DNA of 22,662 nucleotides from Paramuribaculum sp. (GTDB lineage Bacteria; Bacteroidota; Bacteroidia; Bacteroidales; Muribaculaceae): NCBI GenBank assembly GCA_009775605.1, contig VSPV01000030.1, forward strand, positions 1 to 22,662, in the 5' to 3' direction. Below, in pieces: positions 15,002-22,662 of this stretch. The notes under the pieces are model-generated. The model ran no database searches. It saw nothing but the letters and a program-made list of their open reading frames with translations, and was not told where the DNA came from. Made by a program: the position numbers and the translations under genes. Within the stretch, counting starts at the first letter, position 1. Every line of letters begins with the position of its first letter.

Positions 15002-16092
15002 TGGCAGAAATAGGCGATACCGTCCGCTACCTCAATGCAGTGGGCGGAGGACGCATAGCAAAAATCGAAGGCAAGATCGCCTACGTTGACGAACCCGACG
15101 GCTTCACCACCCCCGTGCTCCTGAAGGAGTGCGTGGTGGTGGCCACCAGGGCCGTCACCGAAAAGGCACTTGCAAAAGAAACTCCGGCAAGCTCCGACAC
15201 CGGAAAAAGCGCTGCGCCCAAAACGGGCCCTGACGCGGCAAACCCGGCTTACGATGAGCCTGAAATTGCCGTAGAGGAGGTTCCCGGAGGCGATTCCATC
15301 AATCTGCAGCTCGCATTCGAGCCGACAGATATCAAAAAGCTTTCCACCTCAGGATTCGAGACCTTTCTGGTCAACGATTCCAATTACTACATCTATTTCT
15401 CCTACTCATGGAAAGCCGGTGAAAAAGATGAGTGGCAGTTGCGCTACAGCGGAATTGTGGAGCCCAATATCCAGTTCCTTATCGAGGAGATTCCCGTAGA
15501 AGCTCTTACGGAAATGGACCACATCTCACTGCAGGCAGTGGCCTTCAAGCGCGACCGCGAATTCGCACTGAAGCCCGTGATCGATTTCCGTAAAAAGATT
15601 GACACCACCAAGTTCGCAAAGCTCCACTGTTTCGCCCCCACGGATTACTTCGAGAGCCAGGTGATGGCATTCGACATAGTCAAGGACGACAAACCCGTGA
15701 CTGAGAAGAAACCGAATGTCAAAGAGCTTGAAAAAGCCCTGAAGACAAAGAAAGCGGCCGATATGCGCCGGCGTCCCGTGGTGAAGAAAAAGGCACGTCA
15801 GCGTCAGGACGGCGACAAGCTGGTGGTGGATCTCCATATCCACGAACTGGTGGACAACACCCGCGGAATGTCGAACGCCGATATGCTCAATCTGCAGATT
15901 GACGAGTTTTCCAGAGTGATGGACGAGAATCTCCGCAACAAAGGACGGAAGATAATCTTCATCCACGGAAAAGGTGAAGGAGTGCTCCGCAACGCCATCA
16001 TGAAGGAACTCAACCACCGTTACAAGGGCCATGACGTGCAGGATGCCTCGTTCCGTGAATACGGATTCGGCGCCACACAGGTGACAATTTAA
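15001..16092 (+). CDS. DUF2027 and Smr domain protein
   Basis: This 363-residue cytoplasmic protein has an N-terminal DUF2027 region (about 1-245) that starts with a small barrel-like segment (IGDTVRYLNAVGGGRI), followed by an acidic linker. A basic stretch (about 245-270) precedes a C-terminal Smr domain. The Smr motifs are VDLHIHEL (near 276) and IHGKGEGVLRNAI (I321 onward), the family's LDLHG- and HGxG-type signatures. Smr domains nick or bind nucleic acid in MutS2 and related proteins. DUF2027-Smr is a Bacteroidetes architecture of unknown role. The one-base TAATG overlap with the protease gene implies translational coupling. Confidence 0.9.
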   Translation: MAEIGDTVRYLNAVGGGRIAKIEGKIAYVDEPDGFTTPVLLKECVVVATRAVTEKALAKETPASSDTGKSAAPKTGPDAANPAYDEPEIAVEEVPGGDSINLQLAFEPTDIKKLSTSGFETFLVNDSNYYIYFSYSWKAGEKDEWQLRYSGIVEPNIQFLIEEIPVEALTEMDHISLQAVAFKRDREFALKPVIDFRKKIDTTKFAKLHCFAPTDYFESQVMAFDIVKDDKPVTEKKPNVKELEKALKTKKAADMRRRPVVKKKARQRQDGDKLVVDLHIHELVDNTRGMSNADMLNLQIDEFSRVMDENLRNKGRKIIFIHGKGEGVLRNAIMKELNHRYKGHDVQDASFREYGFGATQVTI

Positions 16093-16099
16093 GATTGAA

Positions 16100-16888
16100 A
16101 TGATATTCTGTTTTTCCGGCAACGGCAACAGTCTTTGTGTGGCAAGAAGCCTCGGCAGAAAGCTCGACGAAGACATCACTCAAATCACCGCCTCCACTCC
16201 CGGCGCGCTTGACGCGCGGGAATGGAGGCGCGTGGTATGGGTGTTTCCCGTCTACAGCTGGGGAATGCCGGCCCCGGTAAAGAGATTTATCCGCACCATA
16301 AGTCTCGAAGGACTCCCCTCCCGGGCCACGCATCATCTGGTGCTGACCTGCGGCGACGACACAGGTCTCGCCCACCGCACATGGCGCAATGCCGTGAGAA
16401 AACGCGGGTGGCTCCCCAAAGGAAGCTATTCGGTGATCATGCCAAACACTTACGTAACGCTACCCGGTTTTGACACCGACAGCCCGAGTCTTACCGTGAG
16501 AAAACTCGACATGATGGAGGAGCGCGTTGAGCATATAGCGCGGTGCATCCGCCACGACGCCAGGGTGGATGATGTGGTGCGTGGCAAATTCGCATGGCTA
16601 AAAACCCGTGTGCTCTATCCGCTGTTCATGGAGCTGCTCACCTCGTCGAAGCCATTCAGGGTTTCCGACAATTGTGTGAAATGCGGTCTGTGTGCCAAAG
16701 GTTGCCCGATGGAAAACATCAGTCTGGATGCCGACGGCCTTCCCCGTTGGGGGCAGAACTGCGCCATGTGTCTGCGGTGCCTGCACCGCTGCCCTGCGAA
16801 AGCGATTGATTACGGCCCCTTCACCCGAGGCAAAGGCCGCTATCCGGGCCCCGACAAAGCGCTCAGGGAGTACGATCCGGGCAGATAA
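16100..16888 (+). CDS. EFR1 family flavodoxin-ferredoxin protein
   Basis: This 262-residue predicted electron-transfer protein has a flavodoxin-like N-terminal half and two [4Fe-4S] clusters in the C-terminal half. The FMN phosphate-binding loop is FSGNGNS (5-11), and VWVFPVYSWGMPAP is the second flavin-contact region. The cluster ligands are C192, C195, C198, C202 and C221, C224, C227, C231, each in CxxCxxCxxxCP. This is the EFR1 architecture common in gut anaerobes; its partner enzymes are unknown. It starts seven bases after the DUF2027-Smr gene, so it is probably the last gene of that transcript, followed at once by a strong terminator. No membrane segment is visible. Confidence 0.9.
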   Translation: MIFCFSGNGNSLCVARSLGRKLDEDITQITASTPGALDAREWRRVVWVFPVYSWGMPAPVKRFIRTISLEGLPSRATHHLVLTCGDDTGLAHRTWRNAVRKRGWLPKGSYSVIMPNTYVTLPGFDTDSPSLTVRKLDMMEERVEHIARCIRHDARVDDVVRGKFAWLKTRVLYPLFMELLTSSKPFRVSDNCVKCGLCAKGCPMENISLDADGLPRWGQNCAMCLRCLHRCPAKAIDYGPFTRGKGRYPGPDKALREYDPGR

Positions 16889-16908
16889 ATCCCATCAATA
16901 TAAAAAAT

Positions 16909-16956
16909 AGCAGGCGACGTGTCAAAATCACTTGATGCGCCGCCTGCTGTTTTTTT
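16909..16956. terminator. Bidirectional Rho-independent terminator
   Basis: An 11-base stem with one mismatch (AGCAGGCGACG at 16909-16919 against CGCCGCCTGCT at 16938-16948) is followed by seven T at 16950-16956 and preceded by six A at 16902-16907. It can end transcripts from both sides and sits between the convergent EFR1 and ADP-ribosylglycohydrolase genes. Confidence 0.8.
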
Positions 16957-16968
16957 CTATTATTCGGT

Positions 16969-17790
16969 TTATGCCGGAACCATGCTACCGAATTTGCCTT
17001 CGAATTTATCGAGGATTTTAATAAGCTCCGGTGTGAGATAGGTCTTCGCCTTGCGGTAAATATCGAGAGGTACACCGAAAAGAGGTTCGGCTATGCTGCC
17101 GGCTATACATCCTATGGTATCACTGTCGCCGCCAATGGATATGGCGTTGCGCACGGCGTCCTCGAAATCCGCGGCCTGCAAAGCGCAGGAGATTGCCTGA
17201 GGCACGCTGTCCTGACATGTGCCCCCGTTGCCACTGCCGTCCATACCGTTCCATGAATAACGACGCTGCAGGTCGCTCACCGGCACGGAGAGATCATAAC
17301 CGTATTCCCGACTTATCACCCGCTCTATTTCCCGGGCATCGGCTCCATGACGGGCAAGGAAAACAGAGTGAGCCACCGCTTTCGCTCCTTTTATTCCTTC
17401 GGGATGATTGTGGGTGCAGGATGCCGACTCCTCAGCCAGCTCAAGCGTGCGTTCAAGGCTGTCGGAAGCCCATCCTACCGGCCCCACACGCATTGCTGCT
17501 CCGTTGCCGCAACTGTTGTAAGGAGCCGGTATTTCCCCTTTGGCAGCCTCCGAAGCCCATGCCTCGAACATCGGGCCATAATTTCCCATGGGCGCAGGAT
17601 ACTCGGCCACATAACGGGCATACAGACGCGCCACCGACCCTCCGCACAGAAGCCATTCGGCCGTGGCAAAGGTGAGAATACTGTCGTCAGTATAGCTCAT
17701 CGCCGGAGTGAACAACTCGAAATCCTTCGTGTGGATATTGTCGAACTCATAAATACTGCCCACAATATCGCCAATTATGCTTCCTATCAT
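16969..17790 (-). CDS. ADP-ribosylglycohydrolase family protein
   Basis: This 273-residue protein has the DraG/ARH all-helical fold with a two-metal site. The N-terminal GDIVGS motif is followed by YTDDS with T34, D35 and D36. The C-terminal GGDSDTIG motif carries D222, D224 and T225. These are the expected metal ligands, so the enzyme looks active. The family removes ADP-ribose from arginine or serine side chains or from small molecules; the substrate here is unknown. It is the last gene of a leftward group with a YitT-like membrane protein and a Rossmann-like protein, separated by 27 bases from the latter. No DraT or other ADP-ribosyltransferase is in the window. The length is normal for a bacterial single-domain member. 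Confidence 0.92.
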   Translation of the reverse strand: MIGSIIGDIVGSIYEFDNIHTKDFELFTPAMSYTDDSILTFATAEWLLCGGSVARLYARYVAEYPAPMGNYGPMFEAWASEAAKGEIPAPYNSCGNGAAMRVGPVGWASDSLERTLELAEESASCTHNHPEGIKGAKAVAHSVFLARHGADAREIERVISREYGYDLSVPVSDLQRRYSWNGMDGSGNGGTCQDSVPQAISCALQAADFEDAVRNAISIGGDSDTIGCIAGSIAEPLFGVPLDIYRKAKTYLTPELIKILDKFEGKFGSMVPA

Positions 17791-17817
17791 TTCAGAATGA
17801 ATGCGTTTAATCCGTTT

Positions 17818-18453
17818 TTATACGGAGACGGTAAGTCCGGAGAAAAAGCGGCCGCAAGGCTGGCACAGGTAGAGGCATAAAGCGGCCGTTTCAGAGGCGT
17901 GACCGTCGCCGGCATCAGGAACAAGGAGGGCATAGGAGCAACCGGGCAGTCCGTTCAAGGAGATGCCCAGAGCATCACCGTCCTCTCCCGCCATGATATT
18001 TATAATACGCAATGTACCCGGAGTTTGTTCAAAACGGCTGTAATCCACCGTCAGGAACGCATTATTTGCCTCGGCGTTATTGCCGTCAGATACAGATATA
18101 AATGTATCGGGAATATTCCAGTGGGAAATCACATCCTCCACAACGGAATTAATCGAAGCCGGAGAGAAACCGGCAACAGGATAAAATCTCGCGCCGAATG
18201 AGCGCGCGAGTCCCGTAGCCTCCTTATGGCAGGCACTTACGAGAGCCACACGGCATCCCGCATCGATGAAAGATTTGACAACGGCACGACACACCGGCCC
18301 AATAGCAGCGGCTGCCAATATTACAGTGCGTGGCGGAAAATCAACGGCAATCTTTCCCTTGGGAAGCGAACGGGAAACGCCGGTTTTCACGCGCGCCGAC
18401 AGCTTGCCGGAGCGGTATTCCTCCATTTTCCGTTCAAGATAATTGTCGGCCAT
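17818..18453 (-). CDS. Rossmann-like protein, possibly degenerate short-chain dehydrogenase
   Basis: I do not firmly recognise this 211-residue protein. It opens with a short amphipathic helix (MADNYLERKMEEYRSGKL). A beta-alpha-beta segment at about 42-72 (TVILAAAAIGPVCRAVV, then DAGCRVALVS) resembles the start of a short-chain dehydrogenase fold. The usual glycine-rich NAD(P) loop is replaced by AAIGPVCR, and no YxxxK catalytic pair is visible. A later stretch, ISVSDGNNAEANN, could correspond to the SDR NAG-like strand. It may bind a nucleotide without catalysis or have a different activity. It lies 16 bases after the YitT-like gene and 27 before the ADP-ribosylglycohydrolase, all one operon by spacing. 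No signal peptide is seen, so it should be cytoplasmic. Confidence 0.7.
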   Translation of the reverse strand: MADNYLERKMEEYRSGKLSARVKTGVSRSLPKGKIAVDFPPRTVILAAAAIGPVCRAVVKSFIDAGCRVALVSACHKEATGLARSFGARFYPVAGFSPASINSVVEDVISHWNIPDTFISVSDGNNAEANNAFLTVDYSRFEQTPGTLRIINIMAGEDGDALGISLNGLPGCSYALLVPDAGDGHASETAALCLYLCQPCGRFFSGLTVSV

Positions 18454-18469
18454 AAGTGTATGCCTCCGC

Positions 18470-19432
18470 TTATGCCTTTACATCAGCATCGTCGTTCGCA
18501 CGCTGCTCGGGAGTGGAATGGTCGTGAGCCTTCTTGGGCGGCACACGGAGCTTCAGGGCATCGAAACCCTCACCATACACACCGTTGACGTTAGCCTGGG
18601 TAATAAAGGCATTCTCGTCGATATTCTTTATGATGCGGAATATGGTAACGGACTCAATCTTGCGGCACATCACCAGAAGTATCTTCACGTCGCGGCGGGT
18701 ATACCATCCCATTCCGTCGATTACGGTGCAGCCGCGGTTGGCCTTGTTGTTGATTTCGGTGGCAATCTTCTCCCAATGAGGAGAGAAGATGGTGAACTGC
18801 ACGGCCTGGCGGCTGGTGTCGATAATAAGGTCGGCCATATACGAAACGATCACAAGAATAACGAAACCATAAACCACCTTGTCAATCTGATGAAAAAGAA
18901 TGAACGAAGATGAGATGATACACATATCGACATACAGCATCATTCGGCCTATCGTCACATTGGAATGCTTGGACACCATAGCGGCAATGATATCGGTTCC
19001 GCCCGTGCTACCGTTGTGGGTGAAAGCCACTCCTATGCCTATACCACAGAGGATGGCTCCTATTATAATGTTCATGAACGTCTGCTGCTGAACCATCGGC
19101 TCAGGGAAGAACGGCTGAAGCAAACCTATGAACAGCGAGATGCAGGTGGCTCCGAAAATGGTACGGATTACAAACTGTTTTCCCACGGACCGGAAGGCCA
19201 GAGCGAGCAGGAAGAGGTTCATGGCATAGGATGTGACTGCAACAGGGATGCCATAGCCGAACAACCGCTCGGTAATGAAATAGACCAGTGTGCCGAAACC
19301 GGCCAGACCGCCCATCACCACTTTTTCGGGAAAAATAAACGCCGAAAAGCCGAAGGCATAAAGAAAAATACCGAACGCGATAAACATGTAATCGCGCGAT
19401 GACATCCAGAGATTTCTGGGAGAGTATTTCAT
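18470..19432 (-). CDS. YitT family membrane protein (DUF161 + DUF2179)
   Basis: This protein has 320 residues from the ATG at 19432; an upstream in-frame TTG at 19438 is less likely. About five hydrophobic helices fill residues 15-200, including the family's FIFPEKVVMGGLAGFG and HNGSTGGTDIIA segments. A cytoplasmic DUF2179 domain (about 215-290) and a charged Lys/His/Asp-rich tail follow. YitT-type proteins are widespread inner-membrane proteins of uncertain function, sometimes proposed as transporters. The gene heads a leftward operon. Its promoter-like sequence lies about 170 bases upstream, giving a leader of roughly 160 bases. Confidence 0.9.
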   Translation of the reverse strand: MKYSPRNLWMSSRDYMFIAFGIFLYAFGFSAFIFPEKVVMGGLAGFGTLVYFITERLFGYGIPVAVTSYAMNLFLLALAFRSVGKQFVIRTIFGATCISLFIGLLQPFFPEPMVQQQTFMNIIIGAILCGIGIGVAFTHNGSTGGTDIIAAMVSKHSNVTIGRMMLYVDMCIISSSFILFHQIDKVVYGFVILVIVSYMADLIIDTSRQAVQFTIFSPHWEKIATEINNKANRGCTVIDGMGWYTRRDVKILLVMCRKIESVTIFRIIKNIDENAFITQANVNGVYGEGFDALKLRVPPKKAHDHSTPEQRANDDADVKA

Positions 19433-19600
19433 AAGCAAGAATGTGCTACGGCATCTGCCGGTTTAAGGTTAACTTTATTCCGACACTTCCGCAAGGTTTT
19501 TCTATCCGCCTGAACCAATGCGTCATATATCGAGACATGACAAATCGGCCAAAGACCGAGGGCCCGGGAGAAGAAACATCCTGCTGTGTCTTTTACATCG

Positions 19601-19631
19601 CAAAGTTACGCGATAGGCATATTTCCTCAAA
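19601..19631 (-). promoter_or_regulatory. Near-consensus Bacteroidetes promoter for the yitT-like operon
   Basis: On the minus strand, TTTG (19631-19628), 19 bases, then TAACTTTG (19608-19601) match the -33/-7 consensus TTTG-N19-21-TAnnTTTG exactly. Transcription should start near 19595. This is the best promoter match in the window. The region 19433-19694 (262 bases) otherwise holds the leader and the divergent promoter of the beta-barrel gene. Confidence 0.6.
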
Positions 19632-19642
19632 ACATTTTCAAA

Positions 19643-19660
19643 TAATTTTGATTAACTTTG
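19643..19660 (+). promoter_or_regulatory. Tandem -7 elements before the beta-barrel gene
   Basis: Two TAnnTTTG matches lie in tandem: TAATTTTG at 19643-19650 and TAACTTTG at 19653-19660. The second would start transcription about 28 bases before the ATG at 19695. Neither has a TTTG at the proper -33 distance. Confidence 0.35.
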
Positions 19661-19694
19661 AGCGTGATTTCGCAACCAATCCATCAATGCGATT

Positions 19695-20456
19695 ATGAAA
19701 CTGAACATTATAACAAAAGCACTCGCCGTATGCGCCTTTCTGTGGGGCGCAGCCCCTGCTGCGACATCCCATAACTTTGTGGATTTTGGCCCTGCCGAAA
19801 AATTTATAGAGCCTGAAATCCACCTGCTGGCCGGCTCTTCGTCGGTCACCCAGAATTACCGCTCGTGCTTTCCCGAAATAAAAGACCTCAACATAAACAT
19901 GGGATTCTCGGGCGGTATAGGAGGAAGCGCGGTTTTCGGCCTGTCGAACTTCCTCGGCCTCGGCACTTCACTTGACGTGATGGTCAACAACTACAATATA
20001 GACATGGCAGTGGTGGGCCCGAACAACCTGAGCGTAAGCTCCCTGTTCATCAACAACCGCGCCTACTACCTGAATGTGCCTGTGTTCGTGAGCTTCCGCT
20101 TCAATCCAATGCGCAGCATGCGGTGGATTCTGAATGCCGGTTTCTACTACGGATTCGGATTTGCCGGTTATCAGCACCGTCACACTTACCGCGCCGAACT
20201 CAACGACCTGAACCAGCTCGTGCCCCAAAGCGAAAAAGTCGAGACAGACTATTTTCACTCCCCGTCAACGTTCCTGAGCCGCTTCCATCGCGGCGATATC
20301 GGGCTGCATCTTGCAACCGACCTGCACTTCGGTCCCCATCTCACCGTGGGCGCACGGTTCCAGATCGGCATGAAGAACACCGCCGAACAGATAGGAGTGA
20401 GAAATCCCAATATCCATAATTATTCAGTACATGCAATGCTGGGCTACCGTTTCTGA
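19695..20456 (+). CDS. Outer-membrane beta-barrel protein
   Basis: This 253-residue protein has a signal peptide (about 1-25, ending near APAATS). Alternating amphipathic strands rich in Gly, Asn, Tyr and Phe follow, and the chain ends in LGYRF with the terminal aromatic residue typical of outer-membrane proteins. Segments such as NMGFSGGIGGSAVFGLS and NLSVSSLFINNRAYYLNVPV fit the OMP_b-brl/PorT-like small barrel families of Bacteroidetes, probably 8-10 strands. No plug or SusC/D features are seen, so a small porin-like or assembly role is possible but unproven. It lies 31 bases upstream of trpS in the same direction; co-transcription is possible, with no terminator between them. Confidence 0.82.
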   Translation: MKLNIITKALAVCAFLWGAAPAATSHNFVDFGPAEKFIEPEIHLLAGSSSVTQNYRSCFPEIKDLNINMGFSGGIGGSAVFGLSNFLGLGTSLDVMVNNYNIDMAVVGPNNLSVSSLFINNRAYYLNVPVFVSFRFNPMRSMRWILNAGFYYGFGFAGYQHRHTYRAELNDLNQLVPQSEKVETDYFHSPSTFLSRFHRGDIGLHLATDLHFGPHLTVGARFQIGMKNTAEQIGVRNPNIHNYSVHAMLGYRF

Positions 20457-20487
20457 AAAGCCCTGCCATAACCATAACAACAATCAG

Positions 20488-21546
20488 ATGAAAGAAATAG
20501 TATTGAGTGGAATCCGTGCCACAGGCAATCTCCACTTAGGCAATTATTACGGCGCACTGCGCAACTTCGTGAGAATGCAGGACGATCCCGCTTACGACAA
20601 CATGTTTTTCGTGGCCGACCTCCACGCCCTGACCACGAACCCTGACCCCGAACAGCTCCACGCAAACGTGAAGAATATACTTGCGGAATATTTGGCCGCA
20701 GGCCTCGACCCCGAGAAATCCACCATTTTCATCCAGAGCGACGTGCCCGAGGTTTCGGAACTGTATCTGCTGCTTAACATGCACGTGGGCATCGGCGAAC
20801 TGATGCGCACCGCCTCGTTCAAGGACAAGGCGCGTAAGGCCCTTGGCATTAAGAGCGACAGTGACGACATAGAGAAAGAGATAATAGGCACCGATTCCAA
20901 CAAGCGCGTGAACGCAGGCCTTCTCACCTATCCTACACTGATGGCCGTTGACATCCTCATACAGAAAGCCCACAAGGTTCCCGTGGGAAAAGACCAGGAA
21001 CAGCATCTGGAGCTTACCCGACGTTTCGCTCGCCGCTTCAACTCGTTCTACGGCGTAGAGCTTTTCCCCGAACCCCAGAACTTCAACTTCGGCGCGAACG
21101 CCGTGAAAGTTCCCGGCCTGGACGGTTCGGGCAAGATGGGCAAGAGCGAAGGCAACTGCATCTATCTCATAGACGACGAGAAGACACTGCGTAAAAAGGT
21201 GATGCGCGCCGTAACCGACGAAGGCCCCAAGACACCAAACCAGCCCGTGAGCCAGTCGGTGGAAAACATTTTCACACTGATGGACCTCGCCTGCGCTCCC
21301 GATGTGGTGAAACATTACCGCGACGCTTACGCCGACTGCTCCATCCGCTATGGCGACATGAAGAAGCAGCTCGCCGAGGACCTGCTGAAAATCACCCTCC
21401 CCATCCGTGAGCGCATCCTCGATATCCAGAACGACGACGCCTACCTGGCGCGCGCCGTGAAAATAGGCGCCGAGCGCGCACGCGAACGCGCTGCCGCAAC
21501 CCTTGCCGAAGCCCGCGAGATAATGGGCATACGCAAATTCTATTGA
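20488..21546 (+). CDS. trpS: Tryptophanyl-tRNA synthetase
   Basis: This 352-residue class I aminoacyl-tRNA synthetase charges tRNA-Trp. I chose the ATG at 20488, since it yields the family start MKEIVLSGIRATGNLHLGN. A longer reading from 20431 would overlap the barrel gene and add unrelated residues. The HIGH-type motif is HLGN (16-19) and the KMSKS-type loop is KMGKS (216-220). Length is close to bacterial TrpRS (about 335). It lies in the Rossmann-fold catalytic family with TyrRS; tryptophan-site residues were not checked individually. The next gene is convergent, and a perfect hairpin terminator follows the stop by about 25 bases. Confidence 0.97.
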   Translation: MKEIVLSGIRATGNLHLGNYYGALRNFVRMQDDPAYDNMFFVADLHALTTNPDPEQLHANVKNILAEYLAAGLDPEKSTIFIQSDVPEVSELYLLLNMHVGIGELMRTASFKDKARKALGIKSDSDDIEKEIIGTDSNKRVNAGLLTYPTLMAVDILIQKAHKVPVGKDQEQHLELTRRFARRFNSFYGVELFPEPQNFNFGANAVKVPGLDGSGKMGKSEGNCIYLIDDEKTLRKKVMRAVTDEGPKTPNQPVSQSVENIFTLMDLACAPDVVKHYRDAYADCSIRYGDMKKQLAEDLLKITLPIRERILDIQNDDAYLARAVKIGAERARERAAATLAEAREIMGIRKFY

Positions 21547-21571
21547 TTTTCCCCGACAACGCAAAGTAAAG

Positions 21572-21613
21572 AGGCGGTGTGTAAGGTATCTGAAAACTTA
21601 CACACCGCCTTTT
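21572..21613. terminator. Rho-independent terminator after trpS
   Basis: A perfect 14-base stem (AGGCGGTGTGTAAG at 21572-21585 with CTTACACACCGCCT at 21597-21610) has an 11-base loop. It is followed by a short T-run. It lies between convergent genes and could also serve the lipoprotein gene, though the T-run on that strand is weak. Confidence 0.8.
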
Positions 21614-21640
21614 ATCGTGACTGCAGTAGGCTCCTGCCGC

Positions 21641-22489
21641 TCAGTTCTCCACAAGCATGCTGTAGGCTTCAGGAGTAAGGTAGTCCCTGACCTGATAAGG
21701 AGCCACGTCCACGTCGATAGTGCCGTAGCTGTAAGGCAGGATATCATAGGGATTGTAATGGAACACAAGCATTCCGTTGAGCACATACACGTCCTTAGAC
21801 ACCGGCAGAGGCTTTACCAGAAGCTCCGAGTCAAGCTCCTTGACGGAGACGGCCATATTGGCCGCAAGCGATTCAAGAATAAGCCCCTGGAGCTTCGAGT
21901 CTGCTCCCTCCTTGAACAGATAGTCATAATCGATGCACTTGCCACGGGTAAAATCGTAGCTCATCACCACCGATGCATGGTTGGGATGCGCTCCACCCAT
22001 GTATTCGGAGAAAGAAATCAGATAAGTGCATGATTGCTCGTTGACCTCTATAAGCCGGCCACTTACCTCGGAATAATAGCTTCTTACCGATTCCCCGACC
22101 TTCTTTACTTTATCGACCGCTTTCATTTTACCAAGCTGGTAAGCGCTCACATCTGTAACGAATTCCCTGATGGCATGGCGGGGATTATCGTCGGAACTTG
22201 CCGGAAAAGCCACATGCATTATTGTGTCCTGAAGTGGGCGGATATCGCGGTCAGACACCTTTTCTGGCCAGAGAATCGAGGCCGTGAGCGTGAGATAAGT
22301 GTCGCCGAGAACGGAGTCGGGCACACCGAAATAGGTTTCCGACGATGTGAGAAGAGTGGTGTTGATGGGAAATTCCTCAATTTCCGCCCCTCCGGGTGAA
22401 GGATTCGAGGAATCAGCGGGATGAGAAGGGCCACAGGCTGAAGCAATCAGCAGAAGCGGAGCAGCAAGAAAAAGATTACGGAATGTCAT
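21641..22489 (-). CDS. DUF3298/RsiV-like lipoprotein
   Basis: This 282-residue protein has a type II signal peptide (FLAAPLLLIASAC) with lipidation cysteine C19. The residues after it (GPSHPADSSN) lack the acidic run that directs Bacteroidetes lipoproteins to the outside surface, so an inner-facing (periplasmic) location is inferred. The middle contains YSEVSGRLIEV and YMGGAHPN, and later DYLFKEGADSKL and FHYNPYDILPYS. These fit the DUF4163/DUF3298 pair seen in the extracellular part of RsiV-type proteins. No transmembrane or sigma-factor partner is nearby, so it is probably a stand-alone periplasmic protein. Function is unknown. Confidence 0.83.
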   Translation of the reverse strand: MTFRNLFLAAPLLLIASACGPSHPADSSNPSPGGAEIEEFPINTTLLTSSETYFGVPDSVLGDTYLTLTASILWPEKVSDRDIRPLQDTIMHVAFPASSDDNPRHAIREFVTDVSAYQLGKMKAVDKVKKVGESVRSYYSEVSGRLIEVNEQSCTYLISFSEYMGGAHPNHASVVMSYDFTRGKCIDYDYLFKEGADSKLQGLILESLAANMAVSVKELDSELLVKPLPVSKDVYVLNGMLVFHYNPYDILPYSYGTIDVDVAPYQVRDYLTPEAYSMLVEN

Positions 22490-22603
22490 ATTACAGTGTA
22501 TGGATAAAAGTATATTTCAAAAACGCCACCGCAACGGGGAATGTTTCCCGGAAAAGCGGCAATAACAATGTGTTTCGGGCTTCAGGCGCCGATTTAACCA
22601 ATG

Positions 22604-22611
22604 CAAAGTTA
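22604..22611 (-). promoter_or_regulatory. Candidate -7 element for the lipoprotein gene
   Basis: The minus strand reads TAACTTTG, the same -7 octamer as at 19601-19608, about 115 bases upstream of the ATG at 22489. No -33 TTTG is visible before the window ends. The rest of 22490-22662 shows no gene I can support. Confidence 0.3.
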
Positions 22612-22662
22612 AAATTAAATACCCGTTGGTTGAATTAAAAGGTGGATTCAAGTTATAAATGC

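Noticed and set aside
19441..19698. An 85-codon plus-strand open frame in the yitT / beta-barrel gap
   Set aside because: It runs through both divergent promoters, has no recognisable features and ends in the start of the barrel gene.
20536..21564. A 342-codon open frame on the minus strand
   Set aside because: It lies wholly opposite trpS, and its translation is rich in His, Val and Gly with no recognisable domain. It is a shadow of the trpS codon bias.

Overview
The window comes from a Bacteroidota chromosome, most likely order Bacteroidales and plausibly family Muribaculaceae. The evidence is a fused MurF–alanine racemase gene, proteins recognisable as DUF4293, DUF2027-Smr, DUF4923 and EFR1, starts that lack good Shine-Dalgarno sequences, and several promoter-like TTTG / TAnnTTTG elements. 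Base composition is moderately GC-rich except for one AT-rich stretch. The genus call is a guess. I saw no tRNA, rRNA, CRISPR array, insertion sequence or prophage gene.

Layout. Positions 46-5291 hold murF-alr (+), a DUF4293 membrane protein (-), surE (+), a GT2 glycosyltransferase (-) and a secreted DUF4923 protein (-). Positions 5387-8722 are a leftward housekeeping operon (aspS, Nif3-like, C4 zinc-ribbon protein) that ends in a hairpin. Positions 8756-11714 are an AT-rich accessory segment: a leftward trio (HAD phosphatase, LicC/MobA-like nucleotidyltransferase, Asp/Glu racemase family) divergent from a LicD-family gene. Positions 11738-16888 are a rightward run (tricorn-like S41 protease, DUF2027-Smr protein, EFR1 flavodoxin/ferredoxin) that ends in a strong hairpin. 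Positions 16969-19432 are a leftward operon (YitT-like membrane protein, Rossmann-like protein without recognisable catalytic motifs, ADP-ribosylglycohydrolase) with a near-consensus Bacteroidetes promoter. Positions 19695-21546 hold an outer-membrane beta-barrel gene and trpS (+), followed by a terminator. A DUF3298-like lipoprotein (-) closes the window.

How genes work together. murF-alr supplies D-alanine and attaches D-Ala-D-Ala to the peptidoglycan precursor. The most interesting part is the LicD / nucleotidyltransferase / phosphatase / racemase cassette. It has the parts expected for making a nucleotide-activated small head group and transferring it to a surface glycan, but it lacks the choline kinase and transporter of the classical lic1 locus. 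It adds a racemase-family enzyme with two cysteines, so its head group is probably not ordinary dietary choline. GC content jumps inside the 3' end of licD, which suggests a recombination junction there. The rest of the window looks like ordinary Bacteroidales core genome.
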